Shown here: positions 1 through 11,411 of the stretch, one piece after another
Layout of the letters: each line of letters opens with the position of its first letter
How positions within the stretch are numbered: the first letter of the stretch is position 1
Source of the DNA: Ceratodon purpureus
Lineage: Eukaryota; Streptophyta; Bryopsida; Pseudoditrichales; Ditrichaceae
Length of the DNA: 64,000 nt
Assembly: GCA_014871385.1 (NCBI GenBank)
Contig: CM026429.1
Location: 14,619,979 to 14,683,978 of the forward strand
Reading direction: 5' to 3'
Translations under genes and position numbers: made by a program
The notes under the pieces: generated by a model
Databases searched by the model: none
Seen by the model: the letters and a program-made list of their open reading frames with translations, nothing else
Told to the model about the DNA's origin: nothing

Positions 1-1646
1 AAGTTCGCCTAAGCGCATGTGTAGTGTTAGCCGGTGCCTCGCAATGGTAAGGGTGTAGCAAGGTGACGAATAGGTTAGGACTTTCATTTATCTCACACTA
101 TATGCCACAATGAGATTCAATTAAATTGCTGTTCTGCAATTCTCTTTGCTGAGTTTTTCGCCTTCGTTGCCACATATGTCTCCGCATATCCAAAATCTCA
201 ACCTTAAATCTGAAAGCTTCATAAGAAGTGTCTTATTTCTCATAGACCTTATTTGAAATCATTTGGTGTGTCTTGGTCATAGAGAATTCCTCAGAGAACC
301 TGGAAGTCTCTTTAACACATGCAAATGACTGCGATATTGCTGGTCTGTAGATGCTACTGATACTACAGTTTCATCTTCTAGGTTATACTATCTGTGTGTG
401 TTGAGGAATGCATCAGTCGGTGCGATGGTCACTTTCGTCTCCAAGTGGTCATGGGATAATTACTCTGAAGCATTTTGTTGGCATGTTTTATGATAAGTGA
501 TCCGGAGTCATGTCCGACAGGGGTGGATTACTTGATGTGAGTATAAACACCAGTGGCTCCGAAGTTTTAATAATCTTGATACCGCTACTTGTCATTGAAA
601 ATGCGCAAGTCTACAATATTCCATGATTGCTAGACACGGAGAAGCAGCCTGTCTCTCTGTGGAAGGTGAAGGCATCATGAGGGCCACCTGAAATGGTTTT
701 TTGTGCCTAATTTTAAATTGTTGTGATATAGCCTAAATCTAACTTTTGTACAACCATTAATCTTGATCATTGAATATTAGATGAACGACATCATCTTGCC
801 CACTTTGACTGTTCCCACTATTCACAGTTTGGTGCTTTTTATGTTGTACTTAAAAAACTCAGTACATATCGAAATTAATTTCAAATATCATGAAATCTTA
901 TTCATAGTATAATAATGATAATTGTTATCTTGATCTTAAATTGAAAATGACCTTAGTTTTATAGAATCATCTCTATAGAATATCATTGGAAATTCAGTAT
1001 CATGAGAGGTGAACCTTATTTTTTTACAGTAAACAAAAATTTGTTTGCTAGGTGACGAACGTGCTATGGTGTTATTTTGAAATTGAAATTGAAATTGAAA
1101 ATGTCTAAAATCTTGCTGTGGTGGTACTTAGACTCTTATCTATTCCGATTATGTCAAAAATTGCAATGAATTGGAGGGAGGGTTCCAAGGAGAGCTCTGT
1201 AACTAGTGAACAAATCTTTGCCCAAACCTTCTTAGGGCCCGTGGTGATGCACATCAAGCTATGCAATATCCATATTTATATTTTGATACATCCCTTATGC
1301 TAGGCACTAGCTGGGGTTCCAGAATGCAAGGACCACAGAATTGCACATGTTGTCAGCATTATTTCAATTTCTTATCTAGGTATGTTCAAAAGGCTAGCTC
1401 CAATTACTACATTAATTCATCACAAAATTGATTCAAAATGTTGCATACAGGAGTTTTGCAACAGATTGGAAAAGGGATAACAAAGCTTCAAAAAAGACAA
1501 TAGGTGATATTTCTTATAGCTAAGAGCACTAGTAGTAGCATGCAAATCAAAGAAAGGAAGAAAACATGTGAAGAGATGTTATTCAACACCTCATCTGACT
1601 ACAAGATGAAACTTGGGCATGAAGAAATACATGCCTCCAATTTGAA
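1..1646. other. Intergenic, no gene seen
   Basis: AT-rich DNA with only short chance ORFs on either strand and no recognisable protein motif. The only structure noted is a short GAAATT micro-repeat around 1078-1102. It lies downstream of the 3' end of the pseudouridine synthase gene. Confidence 0.6.
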
Positions 1647-2580
1647 CCCTTTAGTGCCCGAGCGACCAGTTTCTGGTCGCTCAGGCATCAAAATGGTAAA
1701 TTGCGGTGGCTGTGTTCCTCGAATCGCAAAGTCCAGACCAGGACGGAGGAGGGCTGTGAGTCCAGCTGCATGATCACGCAAAAAAATTCCAAATCCGACA
1801 TCAGTAAGGCCCTCAAATACCAGGAAATACGGTCTGAGGGTACAAAAGAAATGGCCAACGGATGGCAAAAGATGAGTGGCGTACGTATACTGGGCGTGGA
1901 ACTGGAGTCTACTTGAAGTCTCTCGAGGAAAGATGAGAGAGGTGTCTTCCCTTCACTGGTGAGAGCTCCACCGTGAAAGAAATGTACGCTCCGTGATCCA
2001 TGTACCATAGGTGAATCGTATTTTGCTGGAGTCTGAGGAATTTGAGTGGATTCACAAGGATTTGCATAGATGGATTCGGTTTTAGCATGATTGTGGGCAT
2101 TGTGACCGTCCCAAGATCTCAATCTCACTGCCTAGGACACCTAAATCAGGCTCCGAATTTTGGGGGTGAACCGTACAGTTTAGGCTCTCTCCGGCACTAA
2201 GAATTCAATTACAATTATGATAAAAATATTTTTGAAGTCTCTTTTATTACAGTCTCTCCTTCTCTGAGTTAGCTTCGCCGTCCAAGTAAGAGCATGATTT
2301 TTACATTTTTCCCCACATGTGCATTTCTGGATTCCAGGCTCACCTCTAAACCGTATGCCCATTTCTGCCTCCCATTTCACGCTCAAATACACATCCATTT
2401 CTGTCAATATTGATGCAATCAGTGCCTACATTCTCAACCATCTGCGAGAATCTTCAGTTGGGAACAACTTAAACTGATCAGATTTACAAAAGCACTTCTC
2501 TCTCTGATGCCACAAGTCGATTCAGACGCCGGGGTCACGGAAAACCAGTTTCCTCCAGAAACGGCCCGGGCACTAAAGGG
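1647..2580. mobile_element. piggyBac-like non-autonomous element (MITE) 1, TTAA type
   Basis: The ends form an inverted repeat: CCCTTTAGTGCCCG at 1647-1660 and its exact complement at 2567-2580. The right end is followed by TTAA; the left end is preceded by a one-base-altered TTGAA. A TTAA target with CCC/GGG termini is the piggyBac signature, although Kolobok elements also use TTAA. The left subterminal region contains a palindrome (1660-1682) and the right one a weaker hairpin. The interior has no convincing transposase, so this 934-bp copy is non-autonomous. The loose internal motif ACCGT...AAGATCT (2105-2119) resembles a motif in the other TTAA elements of this window. Confidence 0.6.
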
Positions 2581-3083
2581 TTAAGGCACATTCATTGTTT
2601 GTACTGCTTGGGCATAGCAACACCAATAACCACTTCATTGTAGAGGTACACAAACCATCACAGACGACATTGTCTCAGGAAAACCTTTGAAAATTCACAG
2701 AAAAATCAATACAACTCCAAAAAAAATTAAGTTTTTTGGTCCATATTCCTCACCTTAGTATATTTTTTTTCACACCAATTGTGACATTTAAACAGTAAAA
2801 AGGCTCTTGTCGTTTCTAATGGCTACCTCAGTATATGGTAGACTGGTAGTGTACCCGTATCCACAACATGTTGCAAAACTGTGGATAGTAGTCTAATTAG
2901 GTGGCAAGTGCTGACCCAGATAACAGACCTGGTACTATGATAGAACATGGTAAGTTGACCACACTTTTCTATGCACAATATTAATGAGCAGCAAGAGACT
3001 CTCGTCAACCTCATAAATAAAGAAGGCTGCCACGACTGATTCTTTGCCTGTCTGACAACACCAATTATACAAGTACCGCATGT
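2581..3083. other. 3' flank of the pseudouridine synthase gene
   Basis: No ORF of note. It probably holds the 3' UTR and polyadenylation region of the minus-strand gene that ends at 3084. Confidence 0.4.
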
Positions 3084-6000
3084 TTATGATACTTGCCGCA
3101 AAGTGCGCCATGTATCTTCAAAGTCTTGTGGTGGTGCGGATTTGAAATTGAGTTCTTCTAAAGTTCTTGGATGCTGAAACCTGTCACGACACAACCATGA
3201 CATTGCAAAGGTGATTGTAAATTGTCAAAGGTAATTGTTAATAAATTCCTACCACGGCAAGGAAGCAGCCGTCGTGGCAAGTACAAGAGTAGTACTGGAA
3301 GGATAATGGTAAACAGTTGCAGTAGCCCTACCATATATGTTTAATAGTAAAAATAAAAGCACACAAAAGAGCCACTACAAACATTCAGGAGATAGATCCT
3401 GACTACGGTCCTTGGAAAGGAAAACCGACAAGTTTGGGCAAAAGTACTGAACAGAAACAAAGTGAGAAAAAATTGTCACAACGAGTGTCAGGTAAGTGGG
3501 GTTTTAGCTTAAAATGATTACACATACCCAAGTGTGATGGCATGAAGACATGGTCGCTGTAGCCCAGAAATAAGCTTCTTCAAAGATCCATGATTTGATG
3601 TCAGCGTTTTAGGTAGAAGTTGGCTCATTGCAGCGCCCTGAGTGCCACCGTATGTATCATCTCCCAACAATGGATGGTTAAGGTATTGTGCATGCACTCG
3701 TATCTGCAAACGAGACTATTTGATCAGTAATAAGAAAAAACTCATTGGTTACAATAGTGAAAAAGGTCATTCAATTCAGCAGGATTCCAAATTTTCAAGC
3801 TCCAAGCGAATTCTTATCGAGGAGCAACCATTGAGCGCCAAAGGACTCAACCAACTACCTGATGAGTGCGACCTGTTTCTAGCCGCCATTCCACCAACGC
3901 AGATCCGCCATTAGCCAGAACTTCAAGCACACGGAACCTAGTGATAAGAGCAAATGAAACATTACGTTCGTCAGAAACGTTTACAGCGTTCAAGCTTGTG
4001 CAATCTTCAAAGGTATTGAAAGCTTTGAAAGCTACCTCTTCACTTTCATATCTCTAACCACATACTCTTGCAGGACATTGTTCCTCTTTCCAAAACGCCT
4101 CAGGGGAATTCGAATGACTGAAAACGCGTCCTTGCAGCCAAGGTGAAAGATACCAACCTGCTTGCTGCTGTTCGAGACTTAGAGCTACCTGAGCTGCCTC
4201 CCGAAACGGGAATTGCTGCCATTTTCTTCCGATCACGTGGGTCCCGACCTATGGGGATCTCCACACGACCAGACGTCAAGGATGGCACTCCACAGGTCAA
4301 GCTAACATAAGAACGGCGCACGCTACGAGCCTTGAATTGATCACACAAATGGGTATGTGTGTATTCGTCCTAAAAACCAACACAAAAGGTAAAACCAACA
4401 TCTTAGTACTGGAAGAAGACCAAAACATTTTTGGAAAAAAATCTACACCAACCAGAAGTCGATTTTGACAAATGTATTCGTTGTTGCGTTGGCCTGCAAC
4501 GTTATCAAGTATCTTAGTATGTAATGTGAACTACTACTAATTAGTTCAAAGTAGGTTACATATAATCTAGCTCTGAAAAGGTAGCGTACCTTAGCCACAA
4601 CAAGAAGCCCGCTCGTGCCCTTATCGAGACGATGCACGATTCCAGGCCTGATGACAGGAGCTGGGCCTGACCAAGTGGTTAAAATGCCACCTGCGGCTTC
4701 CTCATCAGTCTCCTCGTCGGACTCTTCAGAATCATCAGGGGTTTCAAGAGCTATTCTCGGTGGCGAGCCACTGGAGTATTTCATCGCTGGCAGTCCACAA
4801 TGGTGCAAGAGAGCATTCACCAAAGTTCCTCCAGAATGACCAGGAGCTGGATGCACAACCTGCGAACCCAAGATAACTCAACAATCAGGCTTCAACTCGT
4901 CTTTTTAGTGCGTCCTATTGCAAAACTAAGTTGGTGTGGAACTACGGTTGCAGATAGCAACGTTTCAAGCTACCACAAATAATCCCTGTCCGACTAGCAA
5001 GCAGGGGTAAGTGTTTGCCTTAGACTGAAGGACGGACCATGTGGGCTGGCTTGTTGATAACTATCACATGTTTGTCTTCATAGACAATGTCCAGTGGGAT
5101 ATCTTCTGGATTTGCATCTATTGGTGCCCAGCCCGTTAGTTCACATTCCACCACATCCCCTTGCCGAACCACATGTGATCCCTGCAAACAAACAATTGTA
5201 ATATTCAACAAAATATAGTTTCCCATCTCCTACAAAAGTCAGGGAAAGACTCCCTGTATAAAATGACAAGCCCAACCTTACTTAACCCTAATCCTAGACT
5301 TGAGCTCCGATTCTCTAACCAGAACGCGGTTGCATAAACTACACATTAATCCAGCCATATACATTACCGAGGGCTTCATTTTTTAGGATACGAAGAGAAT
5401 GCGCATTTCGGGTAGAACTTCCAGCATCTCATCCCATGTTGATTCCTTCCATCTCCTCAATTACTCAACATTTCAACAAACTTGCACACTACAATACTGG
5501 CCAGCTGATTACAACCGAAGCCATCACACGGCAGAGACCTAATGCTCCACATGCGAAAGATCACAAGAGACATACCTTGGTGATCGCTTTGCCATTGACA
5601 AAAATAAGACCTTGACGTATATTACTTTGAACTCGCGCTCTGCTAACCAGGGGTAATTGCCCTGCCAACCACGCATCCAACCTCGCCTTCCCAACCCCCT
5701 TCGGAACCGTCCCTTTAAAATCCAGGTTTCCTTCCCCATCCACACTCTCCACCTGCCAAACCCAAGCAACAAAACAAACACTACTCACTCACCACCTTCA
5801 CCAAACCATCAAACCAACTTCGCAACAACCCCGACAAACAATCACCCTTAACCTAGAGACCATCAAATTCGAAATCATCCTTCACCAGATAAACCTCAAC
5901 AACCAACCCTCCACCTCCAGCCCAGAATTCAACAAACATAAAGCAACCCACCTCTTGCGACGCCACGGACGACGCAGCAGACACCCATCTCGAACTTACA

Positions 6001-6140
6001 CGACCCCATGTGCCACCACCACACGCAAAACTCTTCCTCAAAGTCACCGGTTGCTTCACACACCACCCAACCCGAACCAACGCCGTAGCAACACCAGCAG
6101 CTGCCGGCGCGCCATGCAGCTTCACGAACGCTTGCAACAT
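3084..6140 (-). CDS. RluA/RluD-family RNA pseudouridine synthase, probably chloroplastic
   Basis: Converts uridine to pseudouridine in RNA, probably organellar rRNA. Exons (minus): 5952-6140, 5576-5752, 5038-5181, 4590-4859, 4158-4369, 3859-3937, 3528-3703, 3084-3180. These total 1344 bp (447 aa) in an unbroken frame. Residues 1-63 are Ala/Arg/Ser/Val-rich with few acids, like a transit peptide. An S4 RNA-binding domain follows at about 86-147 ([19 protein letters not shown]). The catalytic motif [13 protein letters not shown] has its Asp at residue 249. Downstream family motifs are PIGRDP, ETGRTHQIRVHAQ and LLGDDTYGG. The last exon supplies LGFQHP and ends RTLRQVS. The domain order matches plant RluD-like enzymes with an S4 domain, such as Arabidopsis RNA pseudouridine synthase 2. 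An acidic insert lies just before the catalytic motif. The start was chosen as the first ATG giving a transit-like N terminus. Confidence 0.9.
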
Positions 6141-7775
6141 AGCCCCACTCTCCCCAAATCCCTCCCAAACTCCAAATATCACAACTTCACCATAACCAGA
6201 TCCTTTCCCACATATCAAATCCAAAAAAATATATAAAAAAAACAACAGAGACTAATCTGCCACCCTATCCTAAACCATCAAAGCACATGCTCCTCACTCT
6301 AGCATGCATCAAAGTCCATCCTTTGCAACACCACTCCAGGAAGAATCCAAAACTGCTTCAACCATGGTTTGAAAGATGGAAACTTGGGATCAGGCATGGA
6401 GATCCATTAAAGAGGTGGTCCTTTTCCATGAGGTGGGACATCCCCGGCTTGAATGCAATGACATCGCAATGATGGACTGGAGCACCTGGTCTCCACTCTC
6501 CTGCTGCAAGTACAAATCTTTCTGTACCTTCATCAGAAAAACTTCGATCAGCAAATCGTTTTCACCATCCGGCATGACAACTTATGCGTCGCCATCTCCC
6601 TCATCTTGCTAGATTTATCAATCTTGATCCTTCTTCCTTTCCCTTTCTCCAGGATGCCTCATATTTTTTATTTTTTATTTTTTATTTTTTATTTTTTTTG
6701 GGGACAAACTTCCAGGATGCCTCTTTATATTTTATTTTATTTAATTTTTTGAGGTTCAAACTTCCAGGATGCCGTATCACGTATTTAAAATTCCAAAAAT
6801 TTGTGCTCGCCAGCACGGTTCTGCTTTGCTCGGTTTGCAGGTTTGTTATCTCTTCACCTCAAATGAATATATAAGTTAGCATCCTTTGCTTCCCAAAAAA
6901 ACAAAAAAAACAAAAAACCAATACTTCCAGGATGTCTTTTTAGGACATTGTTTACTATTTTACTGTTATTTCTGGAGAGTTTATTTTGTTTTGTTTTTTC
7001 GGTTTGTCTGTTCTTTTTCAACTGGAATGAGTCATTTTGTTGAGACTTGACTCTGGTTAAATTGTTGATTACATCGGTGGGGAGGCGTTCAACAGCTTTG
7101 GGATATTTTTTTTCCTGCCTTGGGATATATATTTTCTGTGAATGTGATGATATTTTTGTGTAGTCAGAAATTGACTTGACTGGTGAGAGAGAATGGTAGT
7201 TTTATATGTATGATGTGTTTTTTCTCTGTGGAAGGTAGTTTGGATATGGATGTTGAGGCTTTTGCGGTGGTTTATGAGTAGTTTTGTGAGTTTTTTTGGG
7301 TAGTTTAGAGTTGTACTTTGAGTTCTTTTTGGTACGATGATGTATGAGGTGACATAAGCTAGGGATCTTGAAGGAAGAGACTCTTGATTCGTGTGGGTAT
7401 TCCAAAAGGTTGGAGGTCTTCATGTGTATAAAGTGAGTAAATATGTAGAATATCATGTTTATTCTGAATATGTTTTGGCAAAGCATAAGTTGTAATGATT
7501 TCACTATCATATTTCATGTCAAATTAATGGTGAAGTACTACGTGTACTCTTGGTAGGTTCTGCTTGGAGCAGAGGATGAGGTTGGTCTAGCAGGCTTATG
7601 GTCACTAGTGCTAAACCTCTGATGACTCATGTAAAGATTGAATTATTTCAGTAATTTCAGTGACATGTTGATTATTCGATGGCTCAATGAATATCAAAAT
7701 TTAGTTGAAACACTTGGTGAGATTCAACCCGTGTGGTATGGAATATGATAGATACTTGGGAGAGAAGTTACAACT
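6141..7775. other. Intergenic, 5' flank of the pseudouridine synthase
   Basis: No supported gene. It contains AT-rich simple sequence (ATTTTTT repeats at about 6660-6700) and four irregularly spaced copies of CTTCCAGGATGCC or close variants (6648, 6708, 6761, 6923). Promoter elements for the minus-strand gene should lie just above 6140, but no single motif stands out. Confidence 0.4.
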
Positions 7776-7777
7776 TA

Positions 7778-8207
7778 AGGTAGACGACCTGTTTCCGATC
7801 AGGCCCCCAATAACGCAGTATAGGCCGACCTATTTCCAACCATAGGCTCGCATTATTTTTGTATTCATTTGTAAATGGCGACATAGTATAAAGTTCACAA
7901 GTGTTCAATTCCAATTGGAGGAAAGTTTGACTTTTGGATATCATTTGTTCTTGATATCAAGTAGCACCAGTATTGGAATGTAGTTTTTCAGTTCTTGGAA
8001 ATAGATCAGCCTATATAACAAGAATGGGTTGGAGAGAATCTTCACTTTGAAAATTCATAGTAAATTCAATATTGCTCCAAAATTTGTTCAAAAATATATG
8101 ATCTTCCTCAAATCTATTTCCCTATTCTCCAAAATTATTTGTGTGTTTGATACTTCACTGGAAGTATGCTGAATTGCTTAAGGTGATCAGAAACAGGTCG
8201 TCTACCT
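7778..8207. mobile_element. TA-flanked MITE (mariner/Stowaway-like), 430 bp
   Basis: The ends are long near-perfect inverted repeats: AGGTAGACGACCTGTTTC at 7778-7795 and its complement at 8190-8207. The match continues as GATCA with one mismatch just inside. Both ends are bordered by TA (7776-7777 and 8208-8209), the target duplication of the Tc1/mariner superfamily. No ORF lies inside. Two further inverted-repeat pairs in this window start with AGGTAGA and are flanked by TA, so a family is present. Confidence 0.7.
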
Positions 8208-10372
8208 TAGTGGATGTTGCCCTCAATCTGCTGCATGCATCCACGGTGTAAAAGGTTACAGTTTTCACAGGGAGATGCTTTGACTTTTAATCAGCACACA
8301 ATTCACGATTAGTTAAACATAGTTTCCATTCATTAGATTCGGATTCTATGGTTTTGATCCTGAATACCACTAGTGAGTGACTTTGTGTAATAACTTGGGG
8401 TTGAATTTTGCATGAGCCATGTATCTCTTCACAGTTTTGACTTGATCAGTGGGTTGCAGGACTTTCATGCTGCCTTCTAGAGCAAGAACTGTGTCACTAT
8501 TGTTGAAGTTTGGTTATTCTTTTTCTTGAATTCACACTTGAACTCTGTACTGACTTGTCATAGTTTGTGCAAACACGCTTCATAATACAGTTTCTCTTCT
8601 TTCAAAAGCCAATTTTTCAATTGGATCCACAGGGTACCTAAGCATGGTAGGATCCGTACATTGATAGTGGATTTGTTCATAAATAATTATGAAAAAAGAA
8701 AACAAACAAAATTGGTAATTTGAAGATTGGAAAGTCAAGAATATGAGAAATTATTTTATGTGGTATTTGTATCCAATGTTATTTTTAGTATTATTTTTGA
8801 CAAAAAAAATCTTTTTTTTTTCTTTTTTTTTTTTGAAAGATGAACCTTATTTTTCCAAAAAACATAAATATTCATTCAAGGGTGAACAAACCTGCTATGA
8901 ACATACAGTAACTACTTTTTTGTTAGCAAAATACATACAGCTTAACATCTGCCTCATGACTGCAAAAGCCAAATACAAAAGCCACGCATGCTAACTTAAC
9001 CTAAGTCGTAACAAATGGGTGCATGCTTGTCATTGCTTAACAATTCTTGTCAATTACCTCCTGAGTGATTAGTCCCATTCCCATTGTCTGAATATCCATA
9101 ATCCCTATGGGCCACATATTGCTGGATGCTTTATGGCATTTATGACAGATATTCACCCTTATCATTTGGCATGCAAGTTTCAATGGGTACAAGCAGGATT
9201 TAGGTTCTCCTCGGTTCCAGATGTATTGCATGACAACCTTCAGTGTGCAGTGGTTTGAACAGAACTTTCCACCTTATGTGTAGAAAAGGTATTAGATGAT
9301 TTTGTTGGAAATAACTACTACACCTTGGAAAAACTGAATGGTGAACAATCTCAGTTCCTTGACAAAGTTTCACCAAGAACACTCCAGAATTGCACATTAT
9401 AATGTGCAAGGTGAAATAACAAACCAAACAAGAAACGATTTTTTTGTATCTCCAACCACACGATCTTGTTAATGACTACTACAAGAACAAACATTAAAAA
9501 TTCATGAAATTTGATTACCAAAATTGGAAGAGTATAAAGCTTAAATTTTAAATAAAGGTTTCTCTCATCCTATTAGAATAAGATCCAAAAATTTCATCAT
9601 TACTACCTCCTTGTTTTTCCATGGAATATCTTAGAACGTCTTGATTAAAATTGACATAATAGAAAGTTACCTAAAATCTCAAAAAGTCCACATCCTTGCT
9701 ATGGGAGGTTAGAATTTGAATACATAGGGTTCTAAAAATCCTTATAGCAATAGAATGCCCAAACAAGATATTGGTGTAATAATTTATGAAAGATGTAATG
9801 TATTCAAGAAAACAAGTTTCAAATGATAATTTTATATCGAATCCTAGTTGTCTAAAAATTAGTCAATGTTCTACAAGGTTAATCAAACTTCAATTAGATC
9901 TCTTAAGATTTCAAAGTTTTTTTCCCCAAACCTTAAAAAGAGGGTATTTTATTGGATTTATTGTATTTTTAAATGTTCATATGAACACAATCTTAGTGGA
10001 AGGAATCTTTTTTTAAAACAAACATCCAATGTAACTTTTTATGCCAAGTCAAAAAGGTCCTCCTTGTGACTCATTGAAACACATTGTGAATCATTGAAAC
10101 ATCTTTTTAATGTTGTTTATTTTATGCTTTTCAATTAATGGGAAAAAATAGTTGATAACAGACACAACTATATATGACATCAACAATGATAATTATAAAA
10201 TGATGTGGATTGAAGTTACTTTATCATTGAATTGATAAAGTATTGCTTTGGTGATTACAATCTGAATTCACTGTGATACACTAACTTGAACCTCAAAATT
10301 TCTTATCTCTATAAAGAAATACCTTTTAAGAGTTCATCAAGAACTCAAAAGTTTTTCAAAGTCCAAAGTTAA
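8208..10372. other. Intergenic, AT-rich, with one dispersed repeat copy
   Basis: Apart from the dispersed repeat at about 8656-8915, listed separately, no gene or RNA is recognisable. Long T-runs occur near 8810-8835. Confidence 0.4.
8656..8915. repeat. Dispersed repeat, copy A
   Basis: This segment shares many blocks, in order and orientation, with about 29161-29485 inside an alcohol dehydrogenase intron. Shared blocks include ACATTGATAG, TTTGTTCATAAATAATT, AATATGAGAA, TTATTTTTAGT, CCTTATTTT and CATTCAAGGGTGAA followed by AACCTGCTA. A long T-rich run in the middle suggests the A-tail of a retroposon on the minus strand, but class and ends are not resolved. Confidence 0.5.
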
Positions 10373-10570
10373 CCCCTAAAATTCCACAAAACCCAAAGTC
10401 GGTTGCAGGTACTTTGGGAGGCTGCCATAGTTCAAGTTTTTAATATTTTTGAAACGCCCTTTTTATTGTAGATTTAATAAATCATACTCTATTGGGGGTA
10501 CTTTATTTCATTGCATTTGGTTCTTTTTTGTGATTATAAGACATAAATTATAATCAAAGCTGACTGCAAC

Positions 10571-10686
10571 CAACTGGGCAGCTTCTGATAATGATGTTGT
10601 AAATTATGACCAATGAATAATGTGGCAACAACTAGGCAGATTCTGATAATGATGTTGTAAATTCTGACCAATAAATAATGTGGCAG
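10571..10686. repeat. 58-bp tandem duplication
   Basis: Two direct copies (10571-10628 and 10629-10686) begin CAACTGGGCAG and CAACTAGGCAG and differ at only a few positions. They lie inside TTAA element 2. Confidence 0.8.
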
Positions 10687-11008
10687 CTTTTTATGGGCAG
10701 CCGAAGGACAATTTACTTGGGATTATGGATAACCTACGTCACTGCCCGGGTGCATGCTAGACTTGACGTCCTCTGGGCTGGACGAGTGCCTCAGCAGGTG
10801 CTTTCAAGCTATAGAAATTATCTCAAGTAACTGCCCAATGAAGGTTGTTTTGAGTTTTAGATTTCATATCTACAACCACTACTTAGTTCTTATTTCTTTT
10901 GAAATTGTTTGTGGTCTTTTTTTTTTTTGTTTTTTTTTCCAAGCCCTTCTTTTTTGCATAATCTCAACTTGAAGCCCTACATATGTATGTAATTTCTCAA
11001 TTTTGGGT

Positions 11009-11150
11009 CACTAGTAGAAAAGGTGTTCTATTACACCAAAGATGAACACCAAAAAATGACCAATTACACCAATTTTTAATTTTTTTTTGGTGTAATTGGT
11101 CATTTTTTGGTGTTCATCTTTGGTGTAATAGAATACCTTTTCCACTAGTG
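11009..11150. mobile_element. CACTA-like foldback MITE, 142 bp
   Basis: The two halves are almost perfect inverted repeats of each other (arms of about 65 bp around an AT-rich loop). The ends read CACTAGTAGAAAAGGT and its near complement ending CACTAGTG. A 3-bp direct duplication GGT flanks it (11006-11008 and 11151-11153). CACTA ends plus a 3-bp target duplication fit the CACTA (En/Spm) superfamily. It is inserted within the larger TTAA element 2. The transcript would fold into a long hairpin. Confidence 0.8.
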
Positions 11151-11411
11151 GGTGCACATAGAACTTCAGTTATTAAAACACATTCGGGCATGTGGCCAAA
11201 AAAAAAAAAAAAACGTTTTGACTCTTATTATCTTGAGATCTGTACGGTCAAAAATTCTAAAAAAATTCACCATGCTTTTGATTCAATGTGAAATACAACA
11301 TCTTTCGGTTAAAAGTTAATTTTTGGATTTTTGGATTTTTTGGTTTTTTTTGAAAAAAAATCAGTGTTTTAGAGATGGAAATTGGCGAAAATGAGCCTGG
11401 GATTTTAGGGG

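Larger units (their letters stand above)
10373..11411. mobile_element. piggyBac-like MITE 2, TTAA type, with a nested foldback element
   Basis: Exact TTAA duplications (10369-10372 and 11412-11415) border inverted ends reading CCCCTAAAATTCC on the left and CCCCTAAAATCCC on the right complement. The 1039-bp body has no transposase. A CACTA-like foldback element is nested at 11009-11150, and a 58-bp tandem duplication lies at 10571-10686. The sequence AGATCTGTACGGT at 11236-11248 is a reverse-orientation variant of the AACCGTAAGATCT motif shared by the sister elements. Confidence 0.75.

Noticed and set aside
5657-6236. Long plus-strand ORFs opposite the first exons of the pseudouridine synthase
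   Set aside because: They are antisense shadows of GC-rich exon and intron sequence with Pro/Thr-rich chance translations. The minus strand carries the family motifs.
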